Shown here: piece after piece, positions 15,843 to 23,921 of the stretch
Layout: each line of letters opens with the position of its first letter
How positions within the stretch are numbered: position 1 is the stretch's first letter
Assembly: GCA_964556885.1 (NCBI GenBank)
Contig: CAZKYP010000009.1
Location: 1 to 32,707, forward strand
DNA from: CAZKYP01 sp964556885
Lineage (GTDB): Bacteria; Planctomycetota; Phycisphaerae; Sedimentisphaerales; Anaerobacaceae
Length of the DNA: 32,707 nt
Direction of reading: 5' to 3'
Translations under genes and position numbers: made by a program
The notes under the pieces: model-generated
What the model was told of the DNA's origin: nothing
Databases searched by the model: none
What the model saw: only the letters and a program-made list of their open reading frames with translations

Positions 15843-16121
15843 ATGAGTCCGCTGATATACGGCGGATACAGGTACGAGACACAAAACATGATAGAAGAAC
15901 TCAAAAGCGACAGAATAATGAATAAAATCGGCGGTAAGTTCAAATTGACAGCCTTAATTCAAAAGCGAATGGTCGAGCTTGTACAGGGCTCCCGTCCTTT
16001 GATTAAGGATATCGAAGGTATGTCGATGCTCGAAATTGTCGTTCAGGAAATACTGCAGGAAAAAATCACCGTCGATAACGGGATTGCAACCGGCTCTGTA
16101 AAGAACATAAAGGACAATTAG
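15843..16121 (+). CDS. rpoZ: DNA-directed RNA polymerase subunit omega
   Basis: Small RNA polymerase subunit that helps fold and latch the beta-prime subunit. The core IGGKFKLTALIQKRMVELVQ and the following GSRPLI are the omega/Rpb6 signature. The 92-residue form starts at ATG 15843; an in-frame ATG at 15888 would give MIEELKSDRIMNKIGG, closer to the usual family N-terminus, and may be the true start. Neither has a strong ribosome site. The gmk-rpoZ-coaC order is classic. Confidence 0.9.
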   Translation: MSPLIYGGYRYETQNMIEELKSDRIMNKIGGKFKLTALIQKRMVELVQGSRPLIKDIEGMSMLEIVVQEILQEKITVDNGIATGSVKNIKDN

Positions 16122-16169
16122 AGAAAATATATTTCTCCGATATTGCTTCGTAACTAAACGAGATACGAG

Positions 16170-16748
16170 ATGCTTGACAATTTAAATGTTTTGCTGGGTG
16201 TTTCAGGCGGTGTTTCGGCATATAAAGCGGTTGATTTGGCGAGCAAATTAACCGCCGCCGGAGCGTTGGTAAAAACAGTGATGACCGAAAACGCCTGCCG
16301 GCTCGTCGGCCCAAAAAGCTTCGAAGCGGTAACCCGATCGATTGTTTTTACCGACTTGTGGAGCATACCCGAGGACTATAAAATTGGCCATATAGCCTTA
16401 GTTGAGTGGGCCGACGTTGTTATCGTGGCGCCTGCAACCGCCAATATCATCGGCAAGACGGCAAACGGTATCTGCGATGACCTTCTCAGCACCGTCCTTT
16501 GTGCGTGTTCGTCGCTTATCCAGGCAGGCGTTGTGCTGCTGGCCCCGGCTATGAACAACAATATGTGGTTGAACCCGGCGGTACAGCGTAATATCAAAAC
16601 TGTAAAAGAGATGGGATTTAAGATAATCGGGCCCGCCGAAGGCCGTCTTGCCTGTGGTACCGAAGGCCCCGGCAGAATGTCCGAACCGCAGGAAATCATC
16701 GAGGCAATAAAAACAATCGTCCTGAAAATGAAAAAGCGAGAAGCTTAG
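16170..16748 (+). CDS. coaC: Phosphopantothenoylcysteine decarboxylase (stand-alone CoaC flavoprotein)
   Basis: FMN enzyme of coenzyme A synthesis that decarboxylates 4'-phosphopantothenoylcysteine. Its 192 residues correspond to the N-terminal half of the usual fused CoaBC. Family residues are present: GVSGGVSAYKA (10-20), the catalytic His74 in KIGHIAL, the PAMNNNMW clamp (126-133) and the substrate-flap Cys162 in ACGTEGPGRM. A stop codon follows and the ligase is a separate gene 22 nt downstream. Confidence 0.95.
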   Translation: MLDNLNVLLGVSGGVSAYKAVDLASKLTAAGALVKTVMTENACRLVGPKSFEAVTRSIVFTDLWSIPEDYKIGHIALVEWADVVIVAPATANIIGKTANGICDDLLSTVLCACSSLIQAGVVLLAPAMNNNMWLNPAVQRNIKTVKEMGFKIIGPAEGRLACGTEGPGRMSEPQEIIEAIKTIVLKMKKREA

Positions 16749-16770
16749 AACCGGGCTCAAGCCGGCTTTC

Positions 16771-17403
16771 ATGAAAAAGAACATGCAAATTCTTATTACT
16801 GCAGGCGGCACACGAGAATATATTGATCCGGTCCGCTTTATTTCCAACGCGAGCAGCGGCCAAATGGGTTATGCCCTTGCTCATGCAGCGCTCAAAGACG
16901 GTCACAAGGTGACACTCATAACCGCTCCGACTTCGCTGCCGTTTCCGAACGGAGCTAAAATAATCGAAGTAGAAACAGCCGCCGAGATGTTCGATTCGGT
17001 TAAAAAGCATTTTGATAAATGCAACTGTCTGATTATGTCGGCGGCAGTGGCGGATTATACACCCGTTCAACCTTCTAAAACAAAAATTAAAAAGAGCAGC
17101 AAGTCGCTTACTATTAAACTAAAGCCTACAGTCGATATTCTTAAATGGGCAGGCAAGCACAAAAAGAAAAATCAAATTATTGTCGGCTTTGCCCTTGAGG
17201 AAAAAGAGCTTCGGGCCAAAGCTGAAAAAAAGCTCATAGATAAAAATCTCGATATGATTATTGCCAACACTCCCGATGCGATAGGCGGCAAAAAAAGTTC
17301 GGTTCAGATAAAAACTCGGCATTCAGGCTGGAAAAAAATCCAAAACACCTCAAAAACTACCATAGCCAGGATGATTGTAAGAGACGTTGAGTCGCTAATT
17401 TAA
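16771..17403 (+). CDS. coaB: Phosphopantothenate--cysteine ligase (stand-alone CoaB)
   Basis: Joins cysteine to 4'-phosphopantothenate (CTP-dependent in most bacteria) just before the CoaC step. Its 210 residues correspond to the C-terminal half of CoaBC. ILITAGGTREYIDPVRFISN, ASSGQMG, SAAVADYTP and IVGFALE are the nucleotide- and substrate-binding signatures. It is encoded separately from coaC, 22 nt apart, so both products are probably made from one message and may associate. Confidence 0.95.
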   Translation: MKKNMQILITAGGTREYIDPVRFISNASSGQMGYALAHAALKDGHKVTLITAPTSLPFPNGAKIIEVETAAEMFDSVKKHFDKCNCLIMSAAVADYTPVQPSKTKIKKSSKSLTIKLKPTVDILKWAGKHKKKNQIIVGFALEEKELRAKAEKKLIDKNLDMIIANTPDAIGGKKSSVQIKTRHSGWKKIQNTSKTTIARMIVRDVESLI

Positions 17404-17453
17404 CATGAAATAAACAGAATCTCATTTTTTTTCATACAAAAATTTGTCCCAAT

Positions 17454-17482
17454 TTGTAACACAAAAAATTTAACCATATTAC
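17454..17482 (+). promoter_or_regulatory. Candidate promoter for the envelope gene cluster
   Basis: TTGTAA (17454-17459), a 17-nt spacer and TATTAC (17477-17482), four of six matches each. It would give a leader of about 205 nt to the ATG at 17695. Near the end of that leader GGTC-GAAAA-GACC nests inside AGCGG/CCGCT (17642-17665). Because the hexamers are weak, this is tentative. Confidence 0.3.
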
Positions 17483-17694
17483 CCATCTTTTATATTTTAC
17501 TGCATTTTTGTTTTAATATCCCGCGGCCGCCTGAAGTCTGCAACCAAATGAGGCCTTTTACGTATTTAATTAATGATAACTTAAGTATTTGAATGATTAT
17601 TTCCGTTACCGGATACCAGGTTATCGCCTAATATAAGTAGAAGCGGCAAGGTCGAAAAGACCGCTATTGAACAAGTGAAGAAAGGAGACTTATC

Positions 17695-20001
17695 ATGTTG
17701 ACTCCAAAAAACCGGCAAAATTCGTTATATCGCCCACCGATTACGAAGACGGTGTTAATAACGCTGGTTTTCAGCCTGCTTTTATTTAACGAATCCATCT
17801 TCGCAGCGGCGAGAAATAATAGACGTTCCAGCAACAACCAAACAAGACAACAGGCTGCAAGGCCGGCTCCTGCGCCAAGGTCTACACCAAATATTTCCAG
17901 AAACACATCCAGCCAACAAAGCAGAGTTAATACCAGGTCAAACGTAACTCGAAACTCATCAAGCAGCCGACAGCTTTCAAGCAGAAACAATATCAGGACA
18001 AATTCATCGTCTACAATATCTCAGCAAAGCAGGACAACAACCGTCCGTCAGCCGAGCAGGGTGGAATCCAATCGCAGAATAGTCGCACCCAGAACAAATT
18101 CGAATACCACAAAATCCACTTCAAATTCATTGAGATCTCCCAAATCAATCGACACTAATTCCAATCAGGCTAATGTAAATTTAAACATAAGCACAAATCA
18201 AAACAGAATTTTACGAAACAACAACCGGGTAAATAATCGAAATGATACTTCATCCGTCGATAGCAGCCAGTTACCCATAACTCAGAGCCCTGCCAGTTCC
18301 ACGACAAAATCATCCCTTATGGATATACTTGGCAATAGACAACCATCACAACCAGGCGAGGCTCGGCAAAACGCCTTAAAGACAAACACCAGAGAGAGCA
18401 TAATAGCAAGAAGGCGGATTGGCAGCTCAATCGGCCAAAAATCGTCCGGCGATTCTGCTTCGAATGTTTCAACCGCGCGAGAAACTAAAAGTACAAGAGA
18501 AAACAAAACCGGTCTTGTTGACAGTAAATCAATTGCAAGTGAGATAAGAGGCAGAAACAATAAAGAAAGTTCAACCAAAGATACAACAAAAAAGCAAGTT
18601 GGTTCGGCCGGAACAAGGTCCGCCTGGAGCATATTCAGACGATCCAACGATTCAAAGAAACAGGAGAGCAATAGAGCGGCCGATACAAATACAAGAGAAA
18701 GAAAAAGTGCGGCCAGTGAATTACTTAATAAAAACTCCGATAATTCAAGACGTCAAAAAAATACGTCGACAGTTCGGTCATCGGCAACGAGCGGCCGTTC
18801 AGCAAGAAACACCGAAAGGACAGGCACAGCCCGCTCGCAAAAAACATTAAGAGACAGAGCTTCACAACACATTTACGACGACAGGCCCAGCTTAATCAGA
18901 CATTCCAATAAAAATGTCTACGCCTACAGGGACCGACTCGACAGAACACACTACAGGGTAGTCAAACCTTCCTACCGCTACCTTTTAAGCTATGACTGGG
19001 GATGGCATCACACCTACAGTTATTTCTACCCATACTATCATCGCAAATATATATTCGTCAGTCTTTGCGGCTACTGGCCGTACGATTACCCATATATGCG
19101 TTACTACTGGTACGGCTATCACCCATACTACTGGTACGGTTATTACCCAATCGCCCGGGAAGTAGAAGGTGATACATACAATTATTACACCTATAACTAC
19201 TACTATGACGACACCTCACCGGCTCAATCAGCACTGCCGGCGGATGATATACAACCGGTCGATCACAATACATTTGCCGATGTTCGTGAAAAACTGGCGC
19301 AGCAGCAGGCCGAAGCGCCCGCCGAGCCGACTCCTGCCGATATTTATTTCGAAAATGCCGTCAAAGCATTCGAGGCCGGCGATTTCAACCTCGCAGCCTC
19401 ACAATTCGCCGAAGCCATCAAACTGGCGCCCGACGATATGATACTTCCATTCGCATACAGCCAGGCCCTTATGGCGAACGAGCAGTATTCGCAAGCCGCA
19501 AATGTCCTTCGCGAAGCACTGTCAAAAGTCACACCCGAAAAAGAAGGTGTTTTCTATCCGCGCGGCTTGTACGCCAATGAAGAAAAACTCAACGAACAAA
19601 TTGACCTCTTGACCGAGAAAGCAAAACTTTACAGTGACAACGCAGACCTGCAACTGCTGCTCGGTTATCAGTTACTCGGTACAGGCAAGACCGAAGAAGC
19701 CTTTATGCCGCTCTGGAACGCCAGCCAGGACCCGGCAAACGCAAAGGCCGCCACGGTGTTGCTCGAGCTTAGGGAAATTATAATAAACACTGAAAATACA
19801 GGCTCCGACACAGAGGAACTCAAGAAAACTGAAAATAACGATGGTGCTAAAAGAGCCGAAAATACCAATGACGATATGATTTCGGCATCCAATGAGATAA
19901 TCAACACAGGCGGCACCATAAGAATAAAAGAAACGGTATTTATGGCAACTCTGCTGACATTGGTAACCGGTTCGGGTATTTATCATTTCATCAGATGCTG
20001 A
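17695..20001 (+). CDS. Large exported protein: Ser/Asn/Arg-rich region, Tyr/Trp-rich patch, TPR repeats
   Basis: A 768-residue envelope protein I do not recognise as a named family. Order: signal peptide or anchor (about 19-40, ending FAAA); some 370 residues of very low complexity, rich in Ser, Asn, Thr, Arg and Gln and strongly basic; a striking aromatic patch (about 430-505) with runs such as YYWYGYHPYYWYGYYP; two or more TPR-like helix pairs (about 548-700, e.g. YFENAVKAFEAGDFNLAASQ); and an acidic linker ending in one C-terminal membrane segment (FMATLLTLVTGSGIYHF). The disordered basic part could bind polyanions, and the TPR part suggests partner binding. AAAGGAG sits 7 nt before the ATG. 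The propeller gene follows after 41 nt. Confidence 0.8.
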   Translation: MLTPKNRQNSLYRPPITKTVLITLVFSLLLFNESIFAAARNNRRSSNNQTRQQAARPAPAPRSTPNISRNTSSQQSRVNTRSNVTRNSSSSRQLSSRNNIRTNSSSTISQQSRTTTVRQPSRVESNRRIVAPRTNSNTTKSTSNSLRSPKSIDTNSNQANVNLNISTNQNRILRNNNRVNNRNDTSSVDSSQLPITQSPASSTTKSSLMDILGNRQPSQPGEARQNALKTNTRESIIARRRIGSSIGQKSSGDSASNVSTARETKSTRENKTGLVDSKSIASEIRGRNNKESSTKDTTKKQVGSAGTRSAWSIFRRSNDSKKQESNRAADTNTRERKSAASELLNKNSDNSRRQKNTSTVRSSATSGRSARNTERTGTARSQKTLRDRASQHIYDDRPSLIRHSNKNVYAYRDRLDRTHYRVVKPSYRYLLSYDWGWHHTYSYFYPYYHRKYIFVSLCGYWPYDYPYMRYYWYGYHPYYWYGYYPIAREVEGDTYNYYTYNYYYDDTSPAQSALPADDIQPVDHNTFADVREKLAQQQAEAPAEPTPADIYFENAVKAFEAGDFNLAASQFAEAIKLAPDDMILPFAYSQALMANEQYSQAANVLREALSKVTPEKEGVFYPRGLYANEEKLNEQIDLLTEKAKLYSDNADLQLLLGYQLLGTGKTEEAFMPLWNASQDPANAKAATVLLELREIIINTENTGSDTEELKKTENNDGAKRAENTNDDMISASNEIINTGGTIRIKETVFMATLLTLVTGSGIYHFIRC

Positions 20002-20042
20002 TTCATTTGGACTGATATCGAACCGGTCTTGAAAAGGAACAG

Positions 20043-21194
20043 ATGATGAAATTTATCTTAAGTATATCCATAATCCTTTTGGCAGTAACCCCTCCTTTAA
20101 CGCGGGCCGGCGGCGGTCGAGAGTTCGCCGTCTGGCCCGTTTTTGATGACCAGGAGATGCCCGATATATACGGCAACATCATTGTCTGGCAGCAGTTTGT
20201 TATCAGGTACGGGGATTATGATATTTATATCGCCGATATTAATGAGCCTTCGAATCCTTTTGTTCTTACCGTCAGCGATGACAACGACCAGATTAATCCT
20301 GCCGTCTATAATAATATCGTGGTATGGCAGGATTATATCGAATGGAAAAATACGGCTGACTGGGACATCAGGATGGCCGACATCAGTGACATGGAAAATC
20401 CCCAAATATACCCGGTATCCGACATCGCATACAACGACGAGCAAAAACCAGCCATTCACGGCAATACCATCGTCTGGCAGGACGGTGATGAGGGAAGCTA
20501 CGATATCTACGGAGCCGATATTACCGATCTGGAAAATCCGCTGGAATTTGCAATCGGCGACTTCGAATATGATCAGCAGAATCCCGATATCTACAGAACG
20601 ACGGTTGTCTGGGAAGACAATTTTTTCAATGACTGGGACATTTTCGCCAGCGACATCTGGCTGAGAAACAATCCTGCCGAGTTTCCCGTCGCGTTTTTCG
20701 AAAAAGACCAGCAAAATCCGGCTATCTGGGACGACATGGTCGTCTGGCAGGATAATCTCTATGGCGATTGGGACATTTACATTACGGACATCTCGGAGCC
20801 CAATAATCCTGTGGAATATGAAATTTGCATAGATGCAGCATCGCAGACCAACCCGGACATAAACGGCAATATAATCGTGTGGCAGGACTTTCGGAACGAC
20901 AACTGGGATATATTCGGTTTCAATTTGGCAACGGGCCGTGAATTCCAAATCACCGATGATACGAACGACCAGATCAATCCTTCGATAAGCGGTAATATCG
21001 TCGTATGGCAGGATTACCGTGATGGTAATTCACAAATATACGCCGCAATACTCGAAGGATCGAATGCCGCACAATTCACATCCGAAATGACAACCGATCC
21101 TAATACCGATTTGAAAATCCACTTTACAGATAATCTTCTCACAACACCAAACAGACCCAAAAAGCATCTTGATTTTGATGAAATCCAACGATAA
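20043..21194 (+). CDS. Exported seven-repeat beta-propeller protein (TolB-like)
   Basis: A 383-residue secreted protein. After a signal peptide (about 1-22, ending TRA) there are seven repeats of roughly 45 residues with the core 'QxNPxIxGNxIVWQD.....WDIYxxDI'; clear copies include QQNPAIWDDMVVWQDNLYGD and TNPDINGNIIVWQDF. Seven four-stranded units would close a seven-bladed propeller. Such periodic propellers are common in secreted planctomycete and archaeal surface proteins and bind ligands or proteins. No catalytic motif is visible. The last 40 residues fall outside the repeats. It probably shares a message with the preceding TPR protein (41-nt gap). An ATG one codon later (20046) is equally possible. 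Confidence 0.85.
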   Translation: MMKFILSISIILLAVTPPLTRAGGGREFAVWPVFDDQEMPDIYGNIIVWQQFVIRYGDYDIYIADINEPSNPFVLTVSDDNDQINPAVYNNIVVWQDYIEWKNTADWDIRMADISDMENPQIYPVSDIAYNDEQKPAIHGNTIVWQDGDEGSYDIYGADITDLENPLEFAIGDFEYDQQNPDIYRTTVVWEDNFFNDWDIFASDIWLRNNPAEFPVAFFEKDQQNPAIWDDMVVWQDNLYGDWDIYITDISEPNNPVEYEICIDAASQTNPDINGNIIVWQDFRNDNWDIFGFNLATGREFQITDDTNDQINPSISGNIVVWQDYRDGNSQIYAAILEGSNAAQFTSEMTTDPNTDLKIHFTDNLLTTPNRPKKHLDFDEIQR

Positions 21195-21300
21195 TAATTA
21201 GGGTGACAATCTCAACAAAACATACGAAAATAATCGATATAATATAATAGAAATTGTAACGTTTTAAGGATGATTCCAAGATTTGACAGGAGACAAGAAT

Positions 21301-21711
21301 ATGGCTAAGAAACTCATAACAATGCTTACAGTAATCGCTTTGGGACTTGGTTTGACACTCATCGCCGGCTGCCAGAACGACGCTCAGACCGGGGCCGTCG
21401 TAGGTACCGCGGCGGGCGCAGGCATCGGCCAGGCGGCCGGCGGCGATACCGAATCAACCCTGATCGGCGCGGGCGTTGGCGGCGTCATAGGCTATGTTGT
21501 AGGAAACGAGAGCGATAAGCAAAAGGCAAAAGCCGAAAGAGAAAACCTCAGCGAAGAGGCAAAATACGTCACCGTAAATATAACCAACAGCAACGGCTCA
21601 ATAAGCCAGGTAAGGCTTAAAAAACAGGGTGTCGGCTATGTCGGCACAAGAGGCGAATACTACAGTCAGCTTCCGACCGAAGACCAGCTCAGACCTATAT
21701 ACGGCTTTTAG
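21301..21711 (+). CDS. Glycine-zipper outer-membrane-type lipoprotein
   Basis: A 136-residue lipoprotein. The signal peptide ends in a canonical lipobox LIAGC (Cys24). It is followed by a glycine zipper (GAVVGTAAGAGIGQAAGGD, then LIGAGVGGVIGYVVGN), of the kind found in OmpA-associated and 17-kDa surface antigen proteins. The C-terminal 55 residues form a small beta-rich region (YVTVNITNSNGSISQVRLKK). AGGAG lies 8 nt before the ATG at 21301, which is preferred over a TTG six codons upstream. An envelope-stabilising role is inferred from family resemblance only. Confidence 0.85.
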   Translation: MAKKLITMLTVIALGLGLTLIAGCQNDAQTGAVVGTAAGAGIGQAAGGDTESTLIGAGVGGVIGYVVGNESDKQKAKAERENLSEEAKYVTVNITNSNGSISQVRLKKQGVGYVGTRGEYYSQLPTEDQLRPIYGF

Positions 21712-21754
21712 ACCTCTTTTGAGGACACGACGGTATTTTATCCTCACTCTACTA

Positions 21755-21782
21755 TTGAAAAATTGCAGCTTTTGGATATAAT
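21755..21782 (+). promoter_or_regulatory. Strong sigma70-type promoter for the sigma-factor operon
   Basis: TTGAAA (21755-21760), a 16-nt spacer and a perfect TATAAT (21777-21782). The start would be near 21789, about 63 nt before the first possible start codon of the sigma-factor gene. This is the best promoter match in the window. Confidence 0.65.
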
Positions 21783-21851
21783 TTTCGTTACCGGTGCCCG
21801 ATTTTGTGCCTTATATATTAGTCGGGACCTATGCTTGATTAACGGCAGTTC

Positions 21852-22475
21852 TTGAACTACGAAGCTGAAACAGAGGGTATATTGGAGAATCAAACTCTTG
21901 AGACGAACAGGCGGTTGCGAAAGGCCCTGAAAGGGCTTTTGGTCCCGGACCTCGAACGCCGCCGGCGGGCAATGGAACCTTTCGTGCGAGCCACCTTTCA
22001 GGGCTTCATGAGGTACCTGTACCGTTACTTGGGCAATGAAGTAGAATGCGAAGATGTCCTCGAAGAGGTATATGCAGATATATGGGAAAACGCCGACCAT
22101 TTACGAAACGTCAACAACGAGAAGGAGCTTCTGAGAACCGTATATCTGTACTATATGCGAAAACGTCTCAGAGAAGTATATAAAAGGAAAAATCGACACT
22201 TGTATTTATCGCAAACTGACCTGAATAACCTTATGGCCCCGGAATTAGGTGTCCTTGAAGTGTTGTCCCAGTCGGAGCTCCAGGATGCGATTCGCAAAAC
22301 GTTAGGCAAACTCAAAGCAAGGGAACGAAAGGCCATAGAGCTGTGGATGCAGGGCTTCTCGAACAGGGCGATTGCCAACGAGCTGAAGACCACGGTCGGG
22401 GCGGTAAAAATGCTGAATTTTAGAACGATATTGAAACTTAAAAAGATGCTTTTCGAACACCATAACCAGCAGTAA
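21852..22475 (+). CDS. ECF-like sigma-70 family RNA polymerase sigma factor
   Basis: A predicted alternative sigma factor of 207 residues. Region 2 is around residues 44-115 (FQGFMRYLYRYLGNEVECEDVLEEVYADIW). Region 4 is near 145-200, with a helix-turn-helix in KARERKAIELWMQGFSNRAIANELKTT. There is no ATG before these domains: the frame opens after a stop at 21840, and the candidate starts are TTG 21852 and TTG 21882, the latter behind GAGGG. It heads a tight operon (28 nt to the next gene) and has its own strong promoter. No membrane anti-sigma factor with a recognisable domain is adjacent, so how it is controlled is unclear. Confidence 0.8.
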   Translation: MNYEAETEGILENQTLETNRRLRKALKGLLVPDLERRRRAMEPFVRATFQGFMRYLYRYLGNEVECEDVLEEVYADIWENADHLRNVNNEKELLRTVYLYYMRKRLREVYKRKNRHLYLSQTDLNNLMAPELGVLEVLSQSELQDAIRKTLGKLKARERKAIELWMQGFSNRAIANELKTTVGAVKMLNFRTILKLKKMLFEHHNQQ

Positions 22476-22503
22476 TTGTATGCTGGACCAAGGAGCAGAT
22501 AAA

Positions 22504-22842
22504 ATGCTTGATAAAGACAGAGAAATTCACGAATTGCTTATCGACTATGCAGGAGCGCTGCGTGACGGTTGCATACCGGCTTTTCTCAAATCACTTACGC
22601 GTCTCGAAGGCCAGGTGATAGCCGGCTCCCATGATTTTTGGGACGCCACCGAAACGGTGCGAATTCTCAACAGTATCGGATTCGCCGACAAAGCCGCAAT
22701 CGCGGACGTGGGTTTGTTCGCATCGCGTGTCGATGCCAATATAGTGTCGAGATCGAAAAAAGCCAGATCGTCATATCGAGATAAACGAGGCGTCCGGGCA
22801 AAGTCGAGCACTAAAACAACAAAGACCGAGAAGTTTTCATGA
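22504..22842 (+). CDS. Hypothetical basic protein between the sigma factor and editing-domain genes
   Basis: A 112-residue protein with no recognised domain. The first 80 residues look helical (REIHELLIDYAGALRDG, FWDATETVRILNSIGFADKA). The last 30 are very basic and Ser/Lys/Arg-rich (SRSKKARSSYRDKRGVRAKS). There is no membrane segment. AAGGAG lies 8 nt before the ATG at 22504, so that start is chosen over the ATG at 22480. It overlaps the next gene by 4 bp (ATGA). Its place right after a sigma factor makes a regulator or partner role possible, but nothing in the sequence proves it. Confidence 0.7.
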   Translation: MLDKDREIHELLIDYAGALRDGCIPAFLKSLTRLEGQVIAGSHDFWDATETVRILNSIGFADKAAIADVGLFASRVDANIVSRSKKARSSYRDKRGVRAKSSTKTTKTEKFS

Positions 22843-23918
22843 TATTGGATTGTTACCAATGCTCATCATGCTATTTTGAAGACAAGGAACCTTCCTCGAG
22901 GATAGATCCGTCTACAATCTCTCCTCAGCAACCTAAAACAATTTTCAAAAATGTGCTTGTTATATTCGTCTGTATCGAAATGTACGACGACAAGCAGGAG
23001 CTCAAACAGGCCGTCGAGGAATTCGCGTCACTATCGGACATGCTGGGGAAAAGGCCGATTATATTGTGCCCGAACGTACATCTTTCGATTGACAAGGCCC
23101 CTGAAAAGCAGGCAAAGCTGTTGATCGGGGAGCTGGAAAAGATGCTCATCGCCAACGGTTTTGATGTGCACCTGCTGTCGTTCGGTTATCATAAGCAATA
23201 CGGTATGGAATGCAACGGCAACGTCGGCAGCGTCGTCGGCCGAAGGTTCTATGGCTCCGATCAAAAACAGTTTCTCAGACTCCTGACCCGGCTCGGCGTC
23301 TGCCCGCCGGAAACTCTGCCCAACGATATGCCTTCATGGATCAAGCCCCTGACGGAACGAAGACTGAAAGTGCTGGGCAGCAGAAAAGAAACATACAACG
23401 CGGCCAAAAAGATGCTCCAGGACCAGCTCGATGCAACGGCCAACGTCGAGCTTTGGACGTGCATGTTGTTCGAGGGGGAAAGACAGCCCGTGGACGATTA
23501 CCTCGGTATCCTGTACGAAATCATAGAAGATTACCACGATGTCACGGTACATCGTGCACTGAACCTAAGCGTACCCGGATTTTCCAACGCCGCTCGATTC
23601 CTCTTTCGCAAATATCCCGAGGCAATCGAGTCCGGCCAGCTCCGCATCTACAACAGCCAGGTCTCCGACATAGAATTTCTGCTGACCAGAAGCGCCGTTC
23701 TTCTTGCCTTTCCGCATAAACCGAAGAAGACAGGGTCTCACGCCGGGGAAATATCGTTCGGAATCTATTGCAAAGACGAAGATTTTTCAAAAAACCTGAT
23801 TCAGTGGTATCGAACGTTTCTCGTCGATGAGAGATTCGGATGGATACGTACGGAATCCGAACTGAATACGATAATCAATGAATTGGAAGAGGAGTTATTC
23901 CAGGATAAAACACAATAG
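22839..23918 (+). CDS. Archaeal-type threonyl-tRNA synthetase editing domain joined to a PLD-like domain
   Basis: A 359-residue cytosolic protein. Residues 1-130 closely resemble the N-terminal editing domain of archaeal ThrRS, a D-aminoacyl-tRNA-deacylase-like fold that removes serine from tRNA-Thr. NVLVIFVCIE (38-47), CPNVHLSIDKAPEKQA (77-92, His81), FGYHKQYG (115-122, Lys119) and MECNGN (123-128) match the archaeal pattern P-x-x-HLS...FG-Y-x-K...C-K-G-H, with the final His replaced by Asn. No synthetase catalytic or anticodon domain follows. Residues about 190-340 (VTVHRALNLSVPG, LRIYNSQVSDIEFLLTRSAVLLAF, GIYCKDEDF) resemble the non-catalytic PLD-like sensor or effector fold, without an HKD motif. 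It starts inside the previous stop codon and is followed after 3 nt by a symporter gene. It may sense or act on aminoacylated or amino acid ligands. Confidence 0.7.
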   Translation: MILDCYQCSSCYFEDKEPSSRIDPSTISPQQPKTIFKNVLVIFVCIEMYDDKQELKQAVEEFASLSDMLGKRPIILCPNVHLSIDKAPEKQAKLLIGELEKMLIANGFDVHLLSFGYHKQYGMECNGNVGSVVGRRFYGSDQKQFLRLLTRLGVCPPETLPNDMPSWIKPLTERRLKVLGSRKETYNAAKKMLQDQLDATANVELWTCMLFEGERQPVDDYLGILYEIIEDYHDVTVHRALNLSVPGFSNAARFLFRKYPEAIESGQLRIYNSQVSDIEFLLTRSAVLLAFPHKPKKTGSHAGEISFGIYCKDEDFSKNLIQWYRTFLVDERFGWIRTESELNTIINELEEELFQDKTQ

Positions 23919-23921
23919 AAT

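Noticed and set aside
20097..20948. 283-codon frame antisense to the propeller gene
   Set aside because: It mirrors the repeat periodicity of the sense gene, which explains the long open frame; no independent signal.
21235..21252. Two overlapping TATAAT sequences upstream of the glycine-zipper lipoprotein gene
   Set aside because: Good -10 elements, but no acceptable -35 at 16-18 nt; not listed as a promoter.
21714..21745. Hairpins CCTC/GAGG and TGAGGA/TCCTCA after the lipoprotein gene
   Set aside because: Short stems with no T tract following; not a convincing terminator.
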